A DNA stretch of 64,000 nt. Origin: Arcanobacterium pinnipediorum. Its GTDB lineage: Bacteria; Actinomycetota; Actinomycetes; Actinomycetales; Actinomycetaceae. Of this stretch, positions 19,892 through 29,054 are shown one piece after another. Both the position numbers and the translations under genes were made by a program. The DNA is taken from contig NZ_CP099547.1 in NCBI RefSeq assembly GCF_023973165.1, forward strand, positions 1,302,001 to 1,366,000, written 5' to 3'. How positions within the stretch are numbered: the stretch's first letter is position 1; the number at the start of each line of letters is the position of its first letter. A model generated the notes under the pieces. It searched no databases and had not been told where the DNA came from. It saw only the letters and a list, made by a program, of their open reading frames with translations.

Positions 19892-20695
19892 TTAGGCTTG
19901 AGGCTTGCGTGCCACAATCGCTATACCAGTTAACTGCTCGTTATACTCTTGAAAAACAGCACGCATCTGCATCATACGCCCGCGCAACTCTTTGTCTAAG
20001 ATGACATTCTTAAGAATCTTCAACACACCAACAAAACCTTCATCGGCAAAGTTGCGTTTGAGAGATAGCAGCGCCATCGGCTCTTTACCTACCCACTCAA
20101 TCTCAAAACCGCACGCCTGGAGCACTTCGGTCCATTCCTTTTCAGTTAAGGGACGCGCGTTAACTCGGATTGCCTGGGCAAGTTTCTTGCACAAGGTATC
20201 TGCAACTTCTGGCTCGATATCATCAGGAACTAAGCCAAGCTCGTGAATCGCATACCGGCCACCAGGGCGCAACAACCGATACGCTTCACTGATAATATCC
20301 GTCTTGGCCTTCTCGCCTTGCATAGTCAGCATCGCTTCGCCAACAACAATATCGGCACTGCTCTCAGCTAGACCAGTATCTTGGGCGTTGGCATTAATCA
20401 CCACTCCCGCGCGGGGGCTAACGATACTTTCCACGCGCTTGGCTGCCGCCGGATCTTGATCAACACCGCGATAGGACGTAATTGCTTGACTCACGATAAT
20501 TTCAGCTGTCCGTCCCAGCCCGGGAGCAAACTCGACAACATCTTTACCCACTAATCGCGCCTTTTCCAACATTCGCTGAGTGAGTTTCAGGCCACCAGGG
20601 CGTAAGACTTTCTTACCGGCTCGAGCCAGGACCCAATGTCCAGCTGCAGCCTGAGTAGAACGGTTTGCTTGCGGCAGTGACGAATCATTTTTCAT
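19892..20695 (-). CDS. Class I SAM-dependent methyltransferase
   Basis: 267 aa. Motif I (VVEFAPGLGRTAEII, about residues 52-66) binds S-adenosylmethionine. Motif II/III-like segments are RGVDQDPAAAKR and ADIVVGEAMLTM, then LRPGGRYAIHELGL near 142-155. AGGGTGG precedes the ATG. The substrate is unknown. It begins a minus-strand pair with the cupin gene, and a 21-bp inverted repeat lies just upstream. Confidence 0.85.
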   Translation of the reverse strand: MKNDSSLPQANRSTQAAAGHWVLARAGKKVLRPGGLKLTQRMLEKARLVGKDVVEFAPGLGRTAEIIVSQAITSYRGVDQDPAAAKRVESIVSPRAGVVINANAQDTGLAESSADIVVGEAMLTMQGEKAKTDIISEAYRLLRPGGRYAIHELGLVPDDIEPEVADTLCKKLAQAIRVNARPLTEKEWTEVLQACGFEIEWVGKEPMALLSLKRNFADEGFVGVLKILKNVILDKELRGRMMQMRAVFQEYNEQLTGIAIVARKPQA

Positions 20696-20729
20696 ATTGC
20701 CACCCTACCAGTAGAAACGGCTTCTAACT

Positions 20730-20750
20730 AAGGTAAACCTAAGTTACCTT
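20730..20750. promoter_or_regulatory. 21-bp inverted repeat upstream of the methyltransferase
   Basis: AAGGTAA-7-TTACCTT is a perfect inverted repeat, 35 nt upstream of the methyltransferase ATG. It contains AGGT/ACCT cores like those in DtxR-family boxes, but the core spacing (15) differs from the iron box (11). A metal-responsive or other dimeric regulator could bind here. Confidence 0.4.
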
Positions 20751-20782
20751 GTTTAAGAAGAAAATAACGTTAGTTCGAAAAA

Positions 20783-20917
20783 CGCGTTATCTGCTTCAAC
20801 ACTGCAAGTTTTCGTGACTACCGTAATCGCGTTATCCGCTTCAACACTGCAAGTTTTCGTGACTACCGTAATCGCGTTATCCGCTTCAATGCTGCGAGTT
20901 TTCGTGACTACCGTGGA
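20783..20917. repeat. 45-bp tandem repeat, three copies, at the CDF gene 3' end
   Basis: Units start at 20783, 20828 and 20873. The first two differ from each other at one or two bases; the third, which overlaps the last codons and stop of the CDF gene, has diverged slightly. Each unit keeps the TCA (stop on the minus strand), so copy number does not alter the protein. Confidence 0.9.
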
Positions 20918-21803
20918 TTTCCTGTTCGAGCTGGAACGTCGAATGTAAAATCGGCACCTGAAAATGCTGTTGGGCACACGCTTCAAGGCGATGAAGCAAT
21001 TGCCCGCGTTGATCATCGGTGGTTTGCGGAACAATTGCGATATGTGCAGTCAAAGAGAGCACTCCAGTTCGAATCGTTGAAACGTGTACATCGTGAACAT
21101 TGGCCACATACGGCAGTGTGGCAAAGTGTTTTCGAATATCTGCAACGTCGACGTCGTGCGGGCTGGCCTCAAGCAAAATCCGCACAGCACTGCGCAGTAA
21201 GAGAATCGCCCGCGGCGCCATCAAGCCTGCTACCAGTAAGGCCGCAATGCCGTCAGCTCGCTGCCAGTCGAAGAAATAATAGCCAAGCGCCGCAACGATA
21301 ACAGCCACAGAACCCAACGCGTCGTTGAGAACTTCCAAAAAGGCCGCTTTCATATTTAACGACGAAGCGCGCCCACCGAAGAGCACACTTAGAGAGATCA
21401 GGTTAGCAAGCAGGCCCACCGATGCCGCAATAATCATCGGCGTAAATTCCAGCGATACCGGAGAAAACAAGCGTCCGATAGCATGATAGGCCACCCATAA
21501 ACAGATAAGGAACAGCATACCCGCTTGCACACCAGCGGCGATAATTTCGATCCTTCCCCATCCCCAAGTATAGATATCATTGCGCGGCCGGAGCATAATA
21601 CGACTGGCGATGAGGGCAACAATGAGACCAGAAGAATCAATAAACATGTGTCCGGCATCAGCTAGCAGGCCAACAGATCCAGAAATGATCCCGCCGATGA
21701 TCTCAACTATCAGCACGACGAGCGTCACGCTGAGAGCTACCACCAATCTCGTGCTTGATTGCTGGCCATGTTTGCCTTGCTCGTGAGAATGAACGTGGTT
21801 CAT
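20886..21803 (-). CDS. Cation diffusion facilitator (CDF) metal exporter
   Basis: Zn/Co/Cd-type antiporter of 305 aa. His-rich N-terminus (MNHVHSHEQGKH), six transmembrane helices, with the metal-site motif LLADAGHMFIDSSG in helix II (HxxxD) and NDALGSVAVIVAA (DxxxD-like) in helix V. A cytosolic C-terminal domain (about 210-290) precedes a short His-containing tail. It should expel divalent cations using proton exchange. The last codons lie in a 45-bp repeat. Shine-Dalgarno GGAGAGG is about 10 nt upstream. Confidence 0.93.
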   Translation of the reverse strand: MNHVHSHEQGKHGQQSSTRLVVALSVTLVVLIVEIIGGIISGSVGLLADAGHMFIDSSGLIVALIASRIMLRPRNDIYTWGWGRIEIIAAGVQAGMLFLICLWVAYHAIGRLFSPVSLEFTPMIIAASVGLLANLISLSVLFGGRASSLNMKAAFLEVLNDALGSVAVIVAALGYYFFDWQRADGIAALLVAGLMAPRAILLLRSAVRILLEASPHDVDVADIRKHFATLPYVANVHDVHVSTIRTGVLSLTAHIAIVPQTTDDQRGQLLHRLEACAQQHFQVPILHSTFQLEQEIHGSHENSQH

Positions 21804-21968
21804 GGATCTTCAACCTCTCCTGCAATTCTTATACACAATAGCTAAAATAGGAATCCTCTACCAGTGATGGCAGGCACCGATGAGCAGTTCCCCGAACATG
21901 TCTGCTTCTTCAATTAACAACAGATTACCCCGATACTTCTAGTGTGAAAGACAGGAAAAGAGCTCCCA

Positions 21969-22715
21969 ATGGATCACTCCCGCAAGCCAGAGCCAGCCTC
22001 GCCTCGCGACCAATTTCCTTATAATGGCTTTGCCCTCGGTGGTCTTGCAGCTGGTATTCTCGCTACCGGGTTTGCCCTAGTTAGCTATCTGCGTTACCTC
22101 GGCTTACTCTGGGCGTTCATCGCGGCAGTCAGCTCGATTATTGGGATGGTTAGCACACGCACGAAAGACGCTACACAACGTGGATTTGAGTTAGCGCTTT
22201 TAGGAAGCTTTTTCGCTCTCTTAGCAGTTATCAGCGCACTGTTCTTAACCCCACCGGTCCATACACAACCAGATACGCCACCCGATACCATAACGCAAGC
22301 ACCAGAAAAATCGCCGATTCCACCTCAACCTACCCCCGACGTCGTCGACCAACCAGATCTCATAATCGAATCACTTGACCTCTCCCCAATACTCTTAGAC
22401 GCCGAAGGTAATTCGGCCGTTGTAGTCTCGCTCACGGTAACCAACCACTCTGAACGTAGCCAAAATCCGTTATTTGCCGACCTTAACGCCCGGCAAGGCG
22501 AAACTGCGTTGACCCGCACTGCCTTCGTTAACGAAGAGAGCAGCGGATATGATCCCAGCTCGTTATTTACCGAAATCGCACCCGGACAAACCCATACCCT
22601 CACCTATGGCTATGCACTGATCGACGACGAAACACCCGTACAAATCGAAACAGGTGCGAACAATGCCCTGGTTAGTATCACGGTGCTCAAGCAAGATTTC
22701 ACGCTCAATAAGTAG
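21969..22715 (+). CDS. Membrane protein with DUF5067-like extracellular domain
   Basis: 248 aa. Three hydrophobic segments occupy residues about 20-90, followed by a Pro/Thr/Gln-rich linker (95-130) and a C-terminal immunoglobulin-like domain (130-248) resembling DUF5067/telokin-like domains of actinobacterial and firmicute surface proteins. AGGAAAAGAG precedes the ATG. It is divergent from the CDF gene and 59 nt before the MerR gene. Function unknown. Confidence 0.75.
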   Translation: MDHSRKPEPASPRDQFPYNGFALGGLAAGILATGFALVSYLRYLGLLWAFIAAVSSIIGMVSTRTKDATQRGFELALLGSFFALLAVISALFLTPPVHTQPDTPPDTITQAPEKSPIPPQPTPDVVDQPDLIIESLDLSPILLDAEGNSAVVVSLTVTNHSERSQNPLFADLNARQGETALTRTAFVNEESSGYDPSSLFTEIAPGQTHTLTYGYALIDDETPVQIETGANNALVSITVLKQDFTLNK

Positions 22716-22774
22716 TTTAGATCACACGATTCTCGCTTGAGCCTGACGCGATGTGAGGCGCGATAGTTAAAACT

Positions 22775-23566
22775 ATGAACAATGAACGTCGTTATACAGT
22801 CGGAGAAGTAGCAGATCTTCTCGGAATCAGTATCCGCCAACTTCACCACTGGGACGGTCTTGGTCTAGCGCCCGCATCTCATCGCTCATCTGCTGGTTAT
22901 CGGATGTATGACGGTGCGGACCTCGAACGGTTACAGCAAGCACTGATCTACCGCGAAACAGGGATGGCACTGACTGCTATTAAAGAAGTTCTCAACGCTG
23001 AACGCTCATCACGAGAACATCTCGTAGCACAACGTGACCTTCTCCTTGCCCAGCAGAATCAGACGGCGCAAAAACTATCTGCAGTCGAAAAACTCTTGGA
23101 GAACATTATGACCGATACACCATTATCAATTGACGAAAAAGCCAAGATCTTAGGAAAAGAGTGGAATCCAGAATGGGAGGCTGAGGCCGAAGAACGCTGG
23201 GGAGATACTGAGGACTGGAGAGTTTCTTATCAACGACAAGCCACCATGTCTGCCCAGGATTGGCAAGCGTTCAAAAACTCGATGGCTCAACTGGAATCTG
23301 ACATGGTTCGCGCTATTGACGCTGGAATTGATCCGGTAAGTGTGCAAGGGAGGGAGCTGGCCGAAAAACATCGACTATTGTTGAATACGTTTTTTGATGT
23401 CACACACGCCAAACAGGTTATTATCGGACGTGGGTATGTGGCCGATGAAAGGTTTAGAGAATACTACACTAAACGGCACCCTGATCTTCCTACTTGGCTG
23501 GTGGCAGCTATCAACGCAAATGCTTCACACCACGGAGTTGATCCACACAGCGCGCAATGGGCCTAA
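22775..23566 (+). CDS. MerR-family regulator, TipA-like
   Basis: 263 aa. The N-terminal winged helix-turn-helix (YTVGEVADLLGISIRQLHHW, residues 7-26) is a clear MerR domain, followed by a coiled-coil dimerisation helix (70-115). The C-terminal region (about 120-260) resembles TipAS, the thiopeptide/drug-binding domain of TipA-type regulators. It may sense a hydrophobic antimicrobial. No efflux gene is transcribed with it; the MFS gene is convergent. Confidence 0.88.
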   Translation: MNNERRYTVGEVADLLGISIRQLHHWDGLGLAPASHRSSAGYRMYDGADLERLQQALIYRETGMALTAIKEVLNAERSSREHLVAQRDLLLAQQNQTAQKLSAVEKLLENIMTDTPLSIDEKAKILGKEWNPEWEAEAEERWGDTEDWRVSYQRQATMSAQDWQAFKNSMAQLESDMVRAIDAGIDPVSVQGRELAEKHRLLLNTFFDVTHAKQVIIGRGYVADERFREYYTKRHPDLPTWLVAAINANASHHGVDPHSAQWA

Positions 23567-23611
23567 GGTGAGATCATTTAGTTAGCGCTAACTCACGTGG
23601 GGCAAGTCACG

Positions 23612-24799
23612 CTAGTGGCGCAGTAGCGGATGCAGGTAGGTCCAAGCAGCAGAGATGAGGCACAAAGCGATACATACAATGAGCGGACTTGTATGATTCC
23701 AACTATATAACGCAGTGGAACCGATCGGCGCAATCGCATAGGCTATTCCACCGTTAGAGTTAAGAATTCCTGCTAAACCGCCTTGTTCGTGATGCTCAAC
23801 TAACGCGGTTGGGCCAGCGTTGTAGCCAGTTAAAGCCAGCCCCATTCCAAGCCCAACCCCGACACACGCCACCATATAGATCCCGAGATGTGCTGGCAGG
23901 AGCAGGCAGGCAAGTCCGCAACCTAGTATGAGAGTACCGCGGCGTAACAGCACTGTTGGTTTCCAGTTAGACTTCGGTGCCAAAACTCCTTGCGAGATGA
24001 TCATCGCAACTCCCATGATCACCATGCATAGTGCAATGAGACCGGCTGAGTGCCCTGGCCCGCGGCGAAGCCCATCTTGTAAAATGAATCCGAAAATAGT
24101 GCCAATGCTGGCAAACGAAATGTAATTGAGGAGCCCTACGCAAAGAAAAGGGAAAACTCGTGGATCGCGGTAGCGAACTGTTGCCGGTTTAGCAACGCGG
24201 TATGAGTCGCTAGCGGGTTTGAAAAATAGCAGTAGCACACCAATTCCGCCTAACATCATGGCAGGCATAACTACTAACGGCAGCATGATACCGCCGAAAG
24301 CTGCTAGAGCCCCGCCGATGATAGCACCTAAAATTGATGCGATACCTTGGGCTGCACCTAACGCACCAACTCCTTTGATGCGTTCGCTTTCGGTAACGGT
24401 GTGCGTGGCAATATATGTTTGCGACGACGGCGCTACGGCAGCTATCGCACCACCATAAATGACGCCTCGGGTAAGTAAGATTAGTGCCAGCAACATACCG
24501 GTGGTGAGATAGCCGGCAAGGCCAGCATACGATACGTATGCGAAGGACGCTAAAGCTATAAAGCCCATCACCATCGAGATAAGCAAGACGCGGCGGGTGC
24601 CCCATTGTAGGGATGCTTTACCCCATACTCGGGCAAACAATGCGAACATGACTGCTGCCGTAGAGATCGCCGCACCAATATGCCATTCAGCTAAATCGAG
24701 CTCGCGGGATAAGGGAGCAAGAATCGGGTTGAGAATCATCTGGCCCATAAAGGCCAACAAAACTGTAAGAAGAAGTATTCGTAATTCACTTTTTGCCAC
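23612..24799 (-). CDS. MFS transporter (last gene of iron-box cassette)
   Basis: 12-helix major facilitator of 395 aa, DHA1-like. An A-type loop (RVWGKASLQWGTRRVLL, about residues 58-74) links helices 2 and 3. The GTG start lies 22 nt after the TetR stop, so it probably belongs to the same transcript. MFS carriers in iron clusters often export siderophores or drugs; here it could move the chelate or a toxic porphyrin outward. Substrate is inference only. Confidence 0.88.
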   Translation of the reverse strand: MAKSELRILLLTVLLAFMGQMILNPILAPLSRELDLAEWHIGAAISTAAVMFALFARVWGKASLQWGTRRVLLISMVMGFIALASFAYVSYAGLAGYLTTGMLLALILLTRGVIYGGAIAAVAPSSQTYIATHTVTESERIKGVGALGAAQGIASILGAIIGGALAAFGGIMLPLVVMPAMMLGGIGVLLLFFKPASDSYRVAKPATVRYRDPRVFPFLCVGLLNYISFASIGTIFGFILQDGLRRGPGHSAGLIALCMVIMGVAMIISQGVLAPKSNWKPTVLLRRGTLILGCGLACLLLPAHLGIYMVACVGVGLGMGLALTGYNAGPTALVEHHEQGGLAGILNSNGGIAYAIAPIGSTALYSWNHTSPLIVCIALCLISAAWTYLHPLLRH

Positions 24800-24821
24800 T
24801 GTTATATCACCACTAACTACT

Positions 24822-25505
24822 TTAGGCCTGCGCTACATGACCCAAGCCATGCCCAGGAGGTTGTATTCCAGCTTCTAGAGCTGCGATGATGAATTCAATT
24901 TTCGGCTCAACCAAGTCTCGATATGGGTCGCGGCTATACAAAATGGGTGACAGATCTGTACCTAGCTGCTCGTTAGAAAGTTCGAGGTTGCGTTCGATGA
25001 GTTCTTTTCGTTCCTGATTGGTGGATTCAACCCGGTAAGTGCCTATGCCTAAATGGGTTGCGATAACAGTATCACCAATAAAATCTAGCGCGAAAAGAAC
25101 GCTGTTTTTGGCAAGGCCGGCACCAGTGAAATCCTCGACTATGGTTGCTGCTGATTTCATGAAATTTACTTGCGGGAACGGATAGGTGTAGAGCGTGAGC
25201 GCAAATCCGGGAAATGTTTCGCATAATTCCCAGCAGTAATGCGCCCACGCACGCAACATATCTGGCCACGAGGTTTGAGGCGAGACCCATGGCCGACGAC
25301 GAGCAATGTCTTCCAAACATGCTGCGACTAAATCGTCACGCGAGTTATAGAGCCGGTATAGGCTCGGAGCTCCTACCCCAACAGCTTTGGCCACCTGGGA
25401 CATAGTGAAGGTGTCTAACCCAATATGCAATACTGCGTCAATAACTTGTTGTGCAGTGAACTTAGGTTTCGGACCAGTTTTACGTCCCAGGCGCATATGC
25501 ATCAT
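24822..25505 (-). CDS. TetR-family regulator
   Basis: 227 aa. An N-terminal TetR helix-turn-helix is visible (FTMSQVAKAVGVGAPSLYRL, about residues 32-51), then an alpha-helical ligand domain with TetR C-terminal features. The longest frame begins 13 codons upstream. ATG 25505 is preferred because it forms an ATGA overlap with the preceding ABC stop and has AAAGGA upstream. Its place inside the operon suggests it responds to the transported molecule. Confidence 0.9.
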   Translation of the reverse strand: MMHMRLGRKTGPKPKFTAQQVIDAVLHIGLDTFTMSQVAKAVGVGAPSLYRLYNSRDDLVAACLEDIARRRPWVSPQTSWPDMLRAWAHYCWELCETFPGFALTLYTYPFPQVNFMKSAATIVEDFTGAGLAKNSVLFALDFIGDTVIATHLGIGTYRVESTNQERKELIERNLELSNEQLGTDLSPILYSRDPYRDLVEPKIEFIIAALEAGIQPPGHGLGHVAQA

Positions 25506-27256
25506 GTCAAAGACCATCCTTTGGCGGCGTTGCGAAGTTGCCAAAATTCACGATATTTTCCGCCGGATTCAAGTAGTTCCTCATGGGTTCCTTCTTGAAC
25601 AACCTGGCCGTGTGAATCTAGGACAACGATATGATCGGCTGATTGGATTGTTGATAGCTTATGGGCAATCACAATAAGTGTAGAGCGTTGCCGTAAATAA
25701 TTCAGTGACTCAACAATATGTTTTTCGTTAGCTGGATCTAGCGCACTCGTGGCCTCATCGATAAGAACGATGGAAGCTTGCTTAACGATTGCTCGCGCGA
25801 TCGAAACACGTTGGCGTTCTCCGCCTGAAAGCGCTCGCCCGCCTTCACCCACTTTCGTATTCCATCCATCAGGAAGCCGTCTTACAATCTCGGTAACTCC
25901 AGCTAAGTCTGCAGCCTTGCGGATCTGTTCATCGCTCGCATCGGGATTACCTACCCGAATATTGGCTTCAAGAGTATCGTCATAGAGATAAACATCTTGG
26001 AAAATCCACGCGATTTGCTTCATAACGTCGCCAACACGTTGGTCTTTAACAGCAACGCCACCTACTAAAACGCTTCCACGATCAACTTCATAGAATCGGG
26101 CAATAAGGCGCGCTAACGTCGTCTTTCCTGAGCCAGAAGGACCCACGATCGCGGTAAAGGATTGCGGCGCAAATCGTATGCTAACGCCATTAAGAACAAG
26201 CGTGTTAGGGCTATAGCCAAAATAGACGTCGCGCAGTTCAACAGCTCCCGGCTCTTGGATCGGCTTCGGTGATATCGGATCAACCAATACTGGTTCGTTG
26301 AGGATGTCGTTGACTTGTGCGAGTAAGGGACGCGAACTTTCTAGTCCCATGCCCAGCGTTCCAATATCCGCAAGCATCGTGGTGAAACGAAGCATAATGC
26401 CAATGAAAACAATGCTCGCTATTGGATCACTAAATCCGAACGTTGCACTAACAGCAATAATCATCGAAAACACTGCGATGGACTGGATTGTGGTACCAAT
26501 AATGGCGTTTCCGAGCAGTCCCCACCATAAGCCTTTGATGCTCGCTTTTTCAGCAGCTTTCGTAGCTCCTAAAAGTGGCTGGAATGAACTTGCCTGACCG
26601 CATGCGCGCAAGATGGCCTGATTTTGTGCAAATTCCACCAGTCGCGCAGATAATTCTTGGGACGGCCCAGTATTTATCTTCTCATCTTGTTCTTTACAGC
26701 GTTGGGCTATCCACACCGCTAAAAACATGACCGGAACGCTTATGGTTAGAAGGATTCCCATCGCAGGTGACCATATCCAACATCCTATGAGCAAAACCAG
26801 CATGGTAAAGGTATTTGTGATCATTGGCGCCAACATATGTGCGAAAGATTCACCGAGCATAATCATCTGCTTTGATACTAGTCGTGAAAACTTTCCGGCA
26901 GTTTCGGAAGTGAAATAACCTAGCGGTAGCCGAGCCGCCTGGTCACCAATCTTTTTATGCAGACTCGCCATAGCGTCTAAGGCAACCGAATAATTCATCA
27001 TTGCCAAAACATATTCCACACCGGCCGATATCACCGCGAAGAAGAGTAAAACATCAAGCCAGCCTCCAATACCTAGACCCCACACGTGTTCGTGTTTGAC
27101 CAATGCAGTTATGGCGGGCAAAAAGGCAGCTAGTGCTAAGCCGCGAATAACGCCCGAAACAACCGAAAGGATGATGGTAGTCCGAAGCCATTTTCGCCCT
27201 TGAGCGCTAGATAACTGGAAAATATGTTGGGTAATCCCTCGAGATGTGATTTTCAT
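25502..27256 (-). CDS. ABC half-transporter (exporter fold), subunit 2
   Basis: 584 aa, six-helix membrane domain (about 25-310) fused to an ATPase domain. Walker A (GPSGSGKT) near 378, signature LSGGERQR near 478 and Walker B (IVLIDEATSALD) with the catalytic Glu near 500. It overlaps its partner upstream (ATGA) and the TetR gene downstream (ATGA). GGGAAGGGA precedes the start. As a probable heterodimer with the next subunit it may export, or import like the IrtAB/YbtPQ iron-siderophore systems, which have the exporter fold. Confidence 0.9.
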   Translation of the reverse strand: MKITSRGITQHIFQLSSAQGRKWLRTTIILSVVSGVIRGLALAAFLPAITALVKHEHVWGLGIGGWLDVLLFFAVISAGVEYVLAMMNYSVALDAMASLHKKIGDQAARLPLGYFTSETAGKFSRLVSKQMIMLGESFAHMLAPMITNTFTMLVLLIGCWIWSPAMGILLTISVPVMFLAVWIAQRCKEQDEKINTGPSQELSARLVEFAQNQAILRACGQASSFQPLLGATKAAEKASIKGLWWGLLGNAIIGTTIQSIAVFSMIIAVSATFGFSDPIASIVFIGIMLRFTTMLADIGTLGMGLESSRPLLAQVNDILNEPVLVDPISPKPIQEPGAVELRDVYFGYSPNTLVLNGVSIRFAPQSFTAIVGPSGSGKTTLARLIARFYEVDRGSVLVGGVAVKDQRVGDVMKQIAWIFQDVYLYDDTLEANIRVGNPDASDEQIRKAADLAGVTEIVRRLPDGWNTKVGEGGRALSGGERQRVSIARAIVKQASIVLIDEATSALDPANEKHIVESLNYLRQRSTLIVIAHKLSTIQSADHIVVLDSHGQVVQEGTHEELLESGGKYREFWQLRNAAKGWSLT

Positions 27257-29043
27257 GCGTTTGTCCCTTCCCACAAAGCTACATACAACGGGTGGTCGCT
27301 AACTTCACTAGGGCTACCTATCGCACTTAGCTTCCCGTTTTCTAAAATCGCAATCTGGTCAACTCCATGTACTGATGCCGGGCGATGAGCGATAACAAGG
27401 ACTGTTCGTTGCCCGTTGCGCGATTTTATTAAGCTAGTAAGAGCCGTTTGAATCAAGGCCTCTGACTCTGGGTCTGTAAAAGCAGTTGCCTCATCTAAGA
27501 TAAGGATTGGCGCATCGATCAAAAGTGCGCGCGCAATAGATAGCCGCTGGCATTGCCCGCCAGATAAATGGGTATCAACTCCATATATGGTGTCTAGGCT
27601 GCGCGGCAATGCAGCGATCTCATCAGCAATTTGGGCATCTCGCAATGCTTGCCAAATCGCCTCATCGCTAGCATGTGGGTTTCCCAAACCTACATTTTCT
27701 CGAATCGACATGCGAAGGATTTGCGGATCTTGCAACACAAAGCTCACACACCGGTAAAGCTGGTCATCTGGCAAGGTGCGAATATCTGTTCCGCCGATGG
27801 AGATTGTGCCACCGTCAGGATCAGAAAAGCGGGCTAAGAGTGTAGCCAATGTTGATTTCCCGCCACCAGAAGGACCTATCAAAGCAGTGACGCTTCCGGG
27901 TTGAAGTGTCAAGGAAACATCATCAACTGCTTGAGTGTCACCGTAGCTGAAGGAAACATGGTCAAAGACGACTGGTTGTGGTACGGAAACGTCAATTGTG
28001 TGGGCATGGTCTTGGGTTGCTTGGCTGATTTGCGCAATATTCAATATTTTTTGGATTCGCAACGATGCTGCTCCGGCCATCTGGATCGACCACGTCATAT
28101 TCGCTAAGACTTCAATCGATTGGGGGATCATGAGCGCAATAATGGCAGTGGGGATAACGTCGGTTGGCTGAGCATAGCCATAATGTACTGCTAGCGTGCC
28201 TAATCCGAGGTTGGTCAAGAGCAGAATCGACGGTGAAATCGTGGCATTAGCTATGGCAGACATCCGTAGCATCGGCCCACACCAAGCCAGATAGAATTTA
28301 TGGAATTCTTCGGTTGCGCATCGATATCGTTCGTGGGCTTGACCGGTTTTCCCGAACGCTTTGACGACGGCGATGCCGGTAATAAACTCAACCATAGTGG
28401 CAGAGACATATCCGAGGCGGGTATCCATCTCTGCAGTTTTTTCGCCCATGTCTCGCACCATGTACGCCATCGCGCCTAGATAGAACGGGATCGTTGCGAT
28501 GGCGATAAGTCCCAATAACCAGTTGAGATAAAATGCGTAGCCGAGCAGCGCCACGGGGCTAAGAATTGCAATCGTATTATCGACTGGAGCGTGGGCAACT
28601 ACGGTGTGGATATCTGCGGGATCATCTTGGATGGCTTTGCGCACCAAACCAGAATTTGTTTTAGAAAACCACGACAGCGGGGCGCGCGAAATTCGTTGTG
28701 CGATGCGTTCTTGGAGTATTGTGCGCAGGCGGATATCAGCAAAATGAGTCACGGTAAGTGCGAGGAAATACAGCGCTAGCTTCGCTAGAAACAACCAGAT
28801 CAGCACCGTTAGAGCGTTTCGTACTTCTACCGGATCTGGGGTGAGATCTTCACGCCAAGCGTGCAATAAAATTCCAGAGAGTTCGACCAGCACAATATAG
28901 GGTCCAACTGAGAGTAGTGCTGAAGCAACCGCCAAAATCCGCGCCACCATGATCCGTGCACTGATCGGTTTGAGTAGATCGTTAAACGCTAACTTTCCAG
29001 CTTTGTCTTTTTCTTTGTTACTCATGTCAGGATTTTCGTTCAT
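27253..29043 (-). CDS. ABC half-transporter (exporter fold), subunit 1
   Basis: 596 aa. A membrane domain occupies about 30-320 and the ATPase about 345-590: Walker A (GPSGGGKS), signature LSGGQCQR, Walker B (ILILDEATAF) with Glu present. Both subunits therefore look catalytically competent. No SIP (siderophore-interaction) domain is present, unlike IrtA. It starts 11 nt after the EcfA-like gene with AGGGAAG upstream. It forms a unit with the following subunit. Confidence 0.9.
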   Translation of the reverse strand: MNENPDMSNKEKDKAGKLAFNDLLKPISARIMVARILAVASALLSVGPYIVLVELSGILLHAWREDLTPDPVEVRNALTVLIWLFLAKLALYFLALTVTHFADIRLRTILQERIAQRISRAPLSWFSKTNSGLVRKAIQDDPADIHTVVAHAPVDNTIAILSPVALLGYAFYLNWLLGLIAIATIPFYLGAMAYMVRDMGEKTAEMDTRLGYVSATMVEFITGIAVVKAFGKTGQAHERYRCATEEFHKFYLAWCGPMLRMSAIANATISPSILLLTNLGLGTLAVHYGYAQPTDVIPTAIIALMIPQSIEVLANMTWSIQMAGAASLRIQKILNIAQISQATQDHAHTIDVSVPQPVVFDHVSFSYGDTQAVDDVSLTLQPGSVTALIGPSGGGKSTLATLLARFSDPDGGTISIGGTDIRTLPDDQLYRCVSFVLQDPQILRMSIRENVGLGNPHASDEAIWQALRDAQIADEIAALPRSLDTIYGVDTHLSGGQCQRLSIARALLIDAPILILDEATAFTDPESEALIQTALTSLIKSRNGQRTVLVIAHRPASVHGVDQIAILENGKLSAIGSPSEVSDHPLYVALWEGTNA

Positions 29044-29054
29044 ATCATTCTTCC

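Noticed and set aside
20730..20750. Second DtxR iron box
   Set aside because: AGGT/ACCT cores are 15 bp apart instead of 11; only about 12 of 19 positions fit on the best alignment.
20753..21034. 93-codon minus-strand frame with repeated EADNAITVVTKTCSV-like text
   Set aside because: It is the alternative reading of the 45-bp tandem repeat and overlaps the CDF gene; no start site and no family.
23580..23593. AGTTAGCGCTAACT palindrome between MerR and MFS genes
   Set aside because: No loop, lies between convergent ends, and is too short to call a terminator or operator.
25502..25544. Longer N-terminus for the TetR gene
   Set aside because: It would overlap the ABC gene by 43 nt, while the ATGA overlap at 25505 with AAAGGA upstream is a normal coupled start.
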